This document shows positions 6,232 through 9,993 of a stretch of DNA of 9,993 nt, in pieces. Each line of letters begins with the position of its first letter. Position 1 is the first letter of the stretch. The notes under the pieces are model-generated. The model had not been told where the DNA came from and ran no database searches. It saw only the letters and a program-made list of their open reading frames with translations. Source of the stretch: Oscillospiraceae bacterium (GTDB taxonomy: Bacteria > Bacillota > Clostridia > Oscillospirales > Oscillospiraceae); NCBI GenBank assembly GCA_902765975.1, contig CACXBO010000187.1:1-9993 (forward strand). Reading direction: 5' to 3'. The position numbers and the translations under genes are program-made.

Positions 6232-8439
6232 TTATTTCTCCGAAACGTTTATGCTCCTGTACGCCCTGTCGGCGCGGGATACTATCTCGTCCCAGGTTAT
6301 CGGTATGGTCTCCTGCGCTCTTCTGCCTATATCTTCCCTTTGCGGGTCGGATAGGATGAAGAGGAGCTTTTCCGCCATGCTCCCCGCGTCGGGCTCAGCG
6401 ATATAACCGTTATCCCCGTCGCGCACAGGCTCCGCCGCATTTGAGCCGGCGGCAAGCAGGGCGGGAGTTCCCGCCTGAGCCGCCTCTCTCAAAACGAGGG
6501 GCGCGTTATCGTAGACGGAGGGGAAGAAGAAGAGGTCTGCGAGACGGTAGAGACCCCACAGAAGCTCGCGGTCGGCAATCTCGCCGACGAAGCTGACTCT
6601 GTCGGAGAGACCGAGCTTTTCCGAGTATTCCCTTATCTCCTGACCGTTGTAGCCGGCTCCGGCTATGACGGCGGAGTATTCGCCGCTTCTCTCCTTTATC
6701 AGCTTCAGAGCGTCGAGGATAACGCGGAGATTCTTCTGCCAGATGAGCTGACCGACGAAGAGGATAACGGGCTTTCCGTCCTTTATCACAAGCTCCTTAC
6801 GGGCCCGCTCCGCAAAAACGTCAAGCTTATCGGCCGGCGCGGGCTCGACTCCGTTTTCCATTATCCTTATCGCGCCGTGGAAGCCGTAGGAGCGCAGAGT
6901 TGCCGAGGTGGACTCGCTGCAGGCCCAGACCTCGTCTGCCTGGGAGAAGAAATCCGTCACGTAGTTCTTCACCACGTTCGCGCAGAATTTGGAATGGGTG
7001 ACGTTGTAAGCGTCGTCGTAGAACTTTGAATGGAAGGTGGCGACGACCGGTATTTTGAGCTTCTTGCCTACCTTTATCGCCATCTTGCCTATTCCGAAGG
7101 GCGAATGAGCGTGTATCACGTTAACGCCCTCGGTGCGGAGCTTATCGAGAAGACCGGGCGGGATGAAGGGCAGCCCGATATAGAAGGCGAAGTTAAAAAG
7201 CTTCAGGGACGGCGTTCTTATGACCTCGTAGCCCCTGTCGTCCACGTAGCTCTCGTCCATTCTGGGCACGACGCAGAGGGAATAGTTCCCGTCGGCTCTA
7301 AGCTCGCGGGCGTAGGCGTCGACAGTGCGGACGACTCCGTCGACCGAGGGATAGTGGATGTCGTTGAAGAGGGCGACGCTGAGCCTCCCCTTCTCCGGCA
7401 CCTTTTTCTTAGGCTTCACGAATCTCACCTTCTGGAGCATCAGCACGATTATGCCGCACAGGAGCCAGGAGTAGTAGACGAAGCCGCGCCATACGAGCAT
7501 AGCCCAGAAGGGGCTGCCGCCCTCTATCGAGGAGAAGGCGATATAGAAATAGCTCTCAGCCGCGCCGGAATTGCCCGGCGTGGGGATTATCGTTATCGCC
7601 GCGTAGATATAAACGACGGTGGAGAACACCGTCCACCAGTCCTCCGTGCCTCTGAACGCAAGCAGCACGAAATAGGGTATGCTCATTATCGCTATCTGGT
7701 AGACTATCGAGATAACGAGCAGCTTGAAGAAGAAATGCGGCCTTGAGTTGAGGTTTTTGAGGCTCACGACGTATTCGTCGAGGGCGGAGTAGACCGACGC
7801 CTCCGTCTTCTTCGCGTCCTTGAGGATATGCAGCTTTCCGAGAAGCCGCGTTCCGCCGCCAACTATCTTCTTGAAGACGTTCGGCGCGACGGCGAAAAGC
7901 ACTATCGCGGTCGGCACGAGCATATAGGTGAACATCCCGACGTAGGCGCTGCCCTTTATGAGCGCGTTGTCGGAGAGGACGCTCCTGTTCGCTATGAAAA
8001 CGACGGCGGCGACGGAGACGAATGCAAACTGCTGCGTAAGGAAGCCGACGACGGGCAGAGCGCCCGCAGTTCCGGGGCTCACTCCGCGCTTCTTCAGATA
8101 GAGCATCTGAAACGGCTGACCGCCCGCGCCGAAGGGCGTTACGTTATCGTAGTACTTGCCGAGCAGCGCGACCTCGAGGGCGCCGCGCTTGTCGTCTCTG
8201 CCCTCAAGCCCCATAAGCATCTTGCGGTATTTGACGTATTCCATATATACCGCCGTGCAGAATGCGGCGAAGGCGAGGAACAGACCGAGAACGCGGATAT
8301 CCGCGATGGATATCTGCTGAACGCCCGCGTTGTCCTGCCCGAACTCGCTCGACGCGATGACGGCGATTATTATTAAGTTTATGAGAATGGTGACGGCCAT
8401 CGTGAGATAGCCGCGCTTATTGCGCTTTTTCTCTTCCAC
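6232..8439 (-). CDS. Lipid-flippase-like membrane domain (UPF0104/LPG_synthase_TM) fused to GT4 glycosyltransferase
   Basis: About 735 residues, probably making and translocating a glycolipid or lipid-linked sugar. The N-terminal ~340 residues have roughly seven membrane segments (near 14-30, 50-67, 128-149, 164-185, 239-262, 270-288, 310-337). They carry the UPF0104 hallmarks YDNVTPFGAGGQPFQ (97-111) and PTPGNSGAAE (286-295), the fold found in MprF and AglD/YbhN-type proteins. The cytoplasmic C-terminal half (from about 352) is a GT-B glycosyltransferase of family GT4: HAHSPFGIG (443-451), TFHSK (468-472), VGQLIWQKN (562-570), and the E-x7-E motif as Asp644-x7-Glu652. The HAHSPFG signature recalls diacylglycerol glucosyltransferases and PimB-like mannosyltransferases; acceptor and sugar are inference. 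GTG at 8439 is chosen because GGGAG lies 7 bases upstream; a TTG at 8445 with AAAGG at the same spacing would add two residues. The start is 20 bases past the ruvX stop, so the two genes are probably one operon. Confidence 0.95.
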   Translation of the reverse strand: MEEKKRNKRGYLTMAVTILINLIIIAVIASSEFGQDNAGVQQISIADIRVLGLFLAFAAFCTAVYMEYVKYRKMLMGLEGRDDKRGALEVALLGKYYDNVTPFGAGGQPFQMLYLKKRGVSPGTAGALPVVGFLTQQFAFVSVAAVVFIANRSVLSDNALIKGSAYVGMFTYMLVPTAIVLFAVAPNVFKKIVGGGTRLLGKLHILKDAKKTEASVYSALDEYVVSLKNLNSRPHFFFKLLVISIVYQIAIMSIPYFVLLAFRGTEDWWTVFSTVVYIYAAITIIPTPGNSGAAESYFYIAFSSIEGGSPFWAMLVWRGFVYYSWLLCGIIVLMLQKVRFVKPKKKVPEKGRLSVALFNDIHYPSVDGVVRTVDAYARELRADGNYSLCVVPRMDESYVDDRGYEVIRTPSLKLFNFAFYIGLPFIPPGLLDKLRTEGVNVIHAHSPFGIGKMAIKVGKKLKIPVVATFHSKFYDDAYNVTHSKFCANVVKNYVTDFFSQADEVWACSESTSATLRSYGFHGAIRIMENGVEPAPADKLDVFAERARKELVIKDGKPVILFVGQLIWQKNLRVILDALKLIKERSGEYSAVIAGAGYNGQEIREYSEKLGLSDRVSFVGEIADRELLWGLYRLADLFFFPSVYDNAPLVLREAAQAGTPALLAAGSNAAEPVRDGDNGYIAEPDAGSMAEKLLFILSDPQREDIGRRAQETIPITWDEIVSRADRAYRSINVSEK

Positions 8440-8459
8440 TTTCAAGCTCCCGCCTTTTA

Positions 8460-8879
8460 TTAAAGAGTACCCCGGTTTTTAGCGAGATATCCCTCAAGTA
8501 TCAAAGTTGCGGCGACGGCGTCCACTATGCTCTTGCGCCTTTTGCCGTGTCTGCCGTTCTCGCTTATTATGCGGTGCGCGTCGACCGTGGTGCGTCTCTC
8601 GTCCCACATAACGGGCTCGAGACCGGTAAGGGTGCGGAGCAGGTCGCGCAGCTCGAGGCTCTTCTCAGCCCTCGGTCCCGCCGAACCGTCCATATTTATC
8701 GGATAGCCGAGCACTATCGTGTCCGCGCCGCGCTCCTTCGCCTCAGCAGCTATCCGCTCCGCAAGACGCTGCGCGTTCCACTCGTCGATAACGAACGCCT
8801 CGCCCGCTATCGTGCCTGTGAGGTCAGACAGAGCGATACCCGTGTGCCTGTCGCCGTAGTCTATAGCCATTATCCTCAA
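8460..8879 (-). CDS. ruvX: RuvX/YqgF putative pre-16S rRNA nuclease, Holliday-junction-resolvase fold
   Basis: A 139-residue protein of the usual family length with an RNase H-like fold. Family members are described as processing the 16S rRNA 5' end and are also annotated as Holliday junction resolvases. Visible motifs are MAIDYGDRHTGIALSD with Asp7, VLGYPINMDGSAGPRAE (56-72), MWDERRTT with Glu94, and SIVDAVAA with Asp120, giving the expected acidic triad. The start is TTG at 8879: it yields the family-typical MRIMAIDYGD, and a GGAGG-type site lies about 7-11 bases upstream. The next ATG (8870) would lose three conserved residues and sit badly for that site. It has its own promoter over a palindrome and leads an operon with the flippase-glycosyltransferase gene. 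The alaS and ireB neighbours common in Firmicutes are not seen here. Confidence 0.96.
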   Translation of the reverse strand: MRIMAIDYGDRHTGIALSDLTGTIAGEAFVIDEWNAQRLAERIAAEAKERGADTIVLGYPINMDGSAGPRAEKSLELRDLLRTLTGLEPVMWDERRTTVDAHRIISENGRHGKRRKSIVDAVAATLILEGYLAKNRGTL

Positions 8880-8897
8880 GGTACTGCCCCCCTCCGC

Positions 8898-8915
8898 ATA
8901 ATATATCTATATTAT
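8898..8915. promoter_or_regulatory. Palindrome over the ruvX -10 box and start site
   Basis: Plus-strand ATAATATA-TC-TATATTAT is an inverted repeat with perfect 8-base arms and a 2-base centre. It overlaps two bases of the -10 box and covers the predicted transcription start, the usual place for a repressor operator. Being purely A/T in its arms, it could also be chance in an AT-rich promoter. Confidence 0.45.
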
Positions 8916-8942
8916 TATACCTGCAAACGCTCAAAAGCGCAA
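8914..8942 (-). promoter_or_regulatory. Promoter of the ruvX operon
   Basis: On the minus strand TTGCGC (8942-8937) and a perfect TATAAT (8919-8914) have the ideal 17-base spacing. Predicted transcription starts near 8907, giving a leader of about 28 bases ahead of the TTG start at 8879. Confidence 0.75.
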
Positions 8943-8960
8943 GAGCGATTTTCCGTGCGC

Positions 8961-8988
8961 AAAAAGGCCCCCGCCGCGGGGCGGAGGC
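8961..8988 (-). terminator. Intrinsic terminator of the DUF1015 gene
   Basis: Arms 8967-8975 and 8980-8988 form a 9-bp GC-rich stem with one G-T wobble and a 4-base loop. On the minus strand the stem is followed by one C and then TTTTT (8965-8961). It lies 24 bases past the DUF1015 stop and just upstream of the ruvX promoter, so ruvX is transcribed separately. Confidence 0.88.
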
Positions 8989-9012
8989 GTGTTCGTCTGC
9001 GGTATATTTCTC

Positions 9013-9993
9013 TTATCTTATCTCCCGCGCTTCGAGATAGTATCTCTTGTCTCTCGCGCAGCCGATGGAAAAGCTCTTCTTGGGCCAGAGTCCCTCGCGC
9101 CTCACGGTGTCGAAAAGCTCGCTCTTGTCCATGACCGGCATAAGGAAGCCTACGCTGCCCTCCTCCTCCGTGAGCTTAAGAAGCGAAGCGTCGTCGTGGA
9201 TATAATCCACCGTGCAGTCGTAATCCGCCGCGTATTCGTCCAGCATATCCTGAAGGGCCTCGACCGTGTTTCCGAAGCTCCTGCCGCGCAGACGCACCGT
9301 TCCGCGCCTCTCTCCGTTCACCGCGAGCGTCACCTCGCGTCCGCCCGGTATTTCGAGCTTCTCGCGCACCGTCTCGATGAGCTTATCCGGCTCGCAGCCG
9401 AAGATTATCCTGTGTATCGGCTCGAAGGCGACGCCCCCGTCGTATACGTTCACCACCTCGCAGAGGAAGAAGCGGGCGGGATGCGTTTTTCTCTCCTCAT
9501 CTGTAAGACCGAGCTTTATCCTGTTCCAAAGCTCCTTCGCCGCCGCCATCGAGTGGTTGCCGTCGCCTATGACGTAAGCTGGACTCATAGAGGCGAGAGC
9601 GTCGAACTTAGCCGTCAGCCTCTCGGCCGCCTCTCCGCATATCCTCCAGCCGGCGATACGGCCTCCGCCCTCCATGAGCCGGAAGTCGTAGAGCTTCTGC
9701 ATCGCGCTCTTCTCCGCGGCGAGCGGCTCGATAACTTTTCGCTCCGCGTCGTCTATGAGGACTATCGTGTGCGGCAGCTCAAGCCTCGCTCCCTCGCGTA
9801 TCAGCATCCTTGCAGGCAGACGCTCCGCAACCGTGCGCTCCGAGGCGCGGACGGGCGAGGCGGAGCCTATCGTGAAATCGTAGGCCTCGAGGTCTATCAT
9901 GCCGACCACTCCGTGCCTCACGCCCTTCGAGGTCTCGCGCTCAACGTAGACGAAGCTCGCGGGATACTTCTCAAAAACGCCGCCGTCGAGGTA
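9013..9993 (-). CDS. DUF1015 (COG4198) family protein, N-terminus cut by window
   Basis: The frame is open to the right edge; 326 residues are visible, and the GTG at 9921 is internal. The family usually runs near 400 residues, so roughly 80-90 N-terminal ones are missing. Features matching the family are SFVYVERET near the visible start, HGVVGMIDLEAYD, VRASERTVAERLPARMLIR, and GDGNHSMAAAKELW. The last is the Clostridia form of the more general ADGHHR motif, probably part of the active or binding site. Function is not settled: members often lie next to serA/serC, and I recall reports of free-serine kinase activity in some, but no serine gene is visible here. It ends in its own terminator and is not in an operon with ruvX. 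Family assignment is strong, molecular role uncertain. Confidence 0.93.
   Translation of the reverse strand, partial: YLDGGVFEKYPASFVYVERETSKGVRHGVVGMIDLEAYDFTIGSASPVRASERTVAERLPARMLIREGARLELPHTIVLIDDAERKVIEPLAAEKSAMQKLYDFRLMEGGGRIAGWRICGEAAERLTAKFDALASMSPAYVIGDGNHSMAAAKELWNRIKLGLTDEERKTHPARFFLCEVVNVYDGGVAFEPIHRIIFGCEPDKLIETVREKLEIPGGREVTLAVNGERRGTVRLRGRSFGNTVEALQDMLDEYAADYDCTVDYIHDDASLLKLTEEEGSVGFLMPVMDKSELFDTVRREGLWPKKSFSIGCARDKRYYLEAREIR

Noticed and set aside
7030..8376. Two plus-strand open frames opposite the flippase-glycosyltransferase gene
   Set aside because: The minus strand carries an uninterrupted, motif-rich protein here; the antisense frames show low-complexity charged sequence and no domains.
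8547..9134. Plus-strand open frame of 195 codons over ruvX and the DUF1015 end
   Set aside because: It crosses two minus-strand genes, a promoter and a terminator, and has no recognisable product.

Overview
The window looks like an ordinary chromosomal stretch of a GC-rich, Gram-positive gut-type Clostridia (Oscillospirales or Christensenellales-like). This assignment is inference. It rests on three genes encoding Sec/lipoprotein signal peptides followed by Pro/Glu-rich linkers, strong Shine-Dalgarno sequences, TTG/GTG starts, starch and plant-galactan hydrolases, and heavy use of the ATA isoleucine codon despite GC-rich DNA. I see no rRNA, tRNA, CRISPR array, insertion sequence or phage gene, and no gene-free stretch longer than 300 bases.

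Layout. On the minus strand, positions 1-1684 carry a two-gene unit: an unrecognised three-helix membrane protein (641-1684), then a family GH53 endo-beta-1,4-galactanase lipoprotein (1-644, cut by the window edge), joined by an ATGA stop/start overlap. A 123-base AT-rich divergent promoter region (1685-1807) separates it from a plus-strand unit. That unit holds a CBM41-GH13 alpha-amylase lipoprotein (1808-3964) and a HAD-family hydrolase (3977-4747), and it ends at a strong hairpin terminator (4759-4790). Converging on this terminator from the minus strand is a lipoprotein of unknown function with a duplicated beta-rich module (4799-6094). Upstream of it are a second, sequence-related hairpin (6184-6213), a flippase-glycosyltransferase fusion (6232-8439) and ruvX (8460-8879), the last two forming a probable operon. 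A terminator (8961-8988) separates ruvX from a DUF1015 gene (9013-9993), which runs off the right edge.

How it fits together. The left half is a small polysaccharide-use region: two divergently expressed, membrane-anchored hydrolases for galactan side chains and starch, each with one partner gene. No sugar transporter or recognisable regulator lies inside the window. The right half is housekeeping and envelope biology: a Holliday-junction-resolvase-like RuvX protein and a probable glycolipid glycosyltransferase fused to its own lipid-flippase-like membrane domain.

Most worth a second look: the apparent leaderless start of the membrane-protein gene, that gene's coupling to galactanase, the flippase-glycosyltransferase fusion, the duplicated-module lipoprotein flanked by inverted copies of one hairpin, and an 18-base palindrome over the ruvX promoter. 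I do not see convincing evidence of a wholly new multi-gene system.
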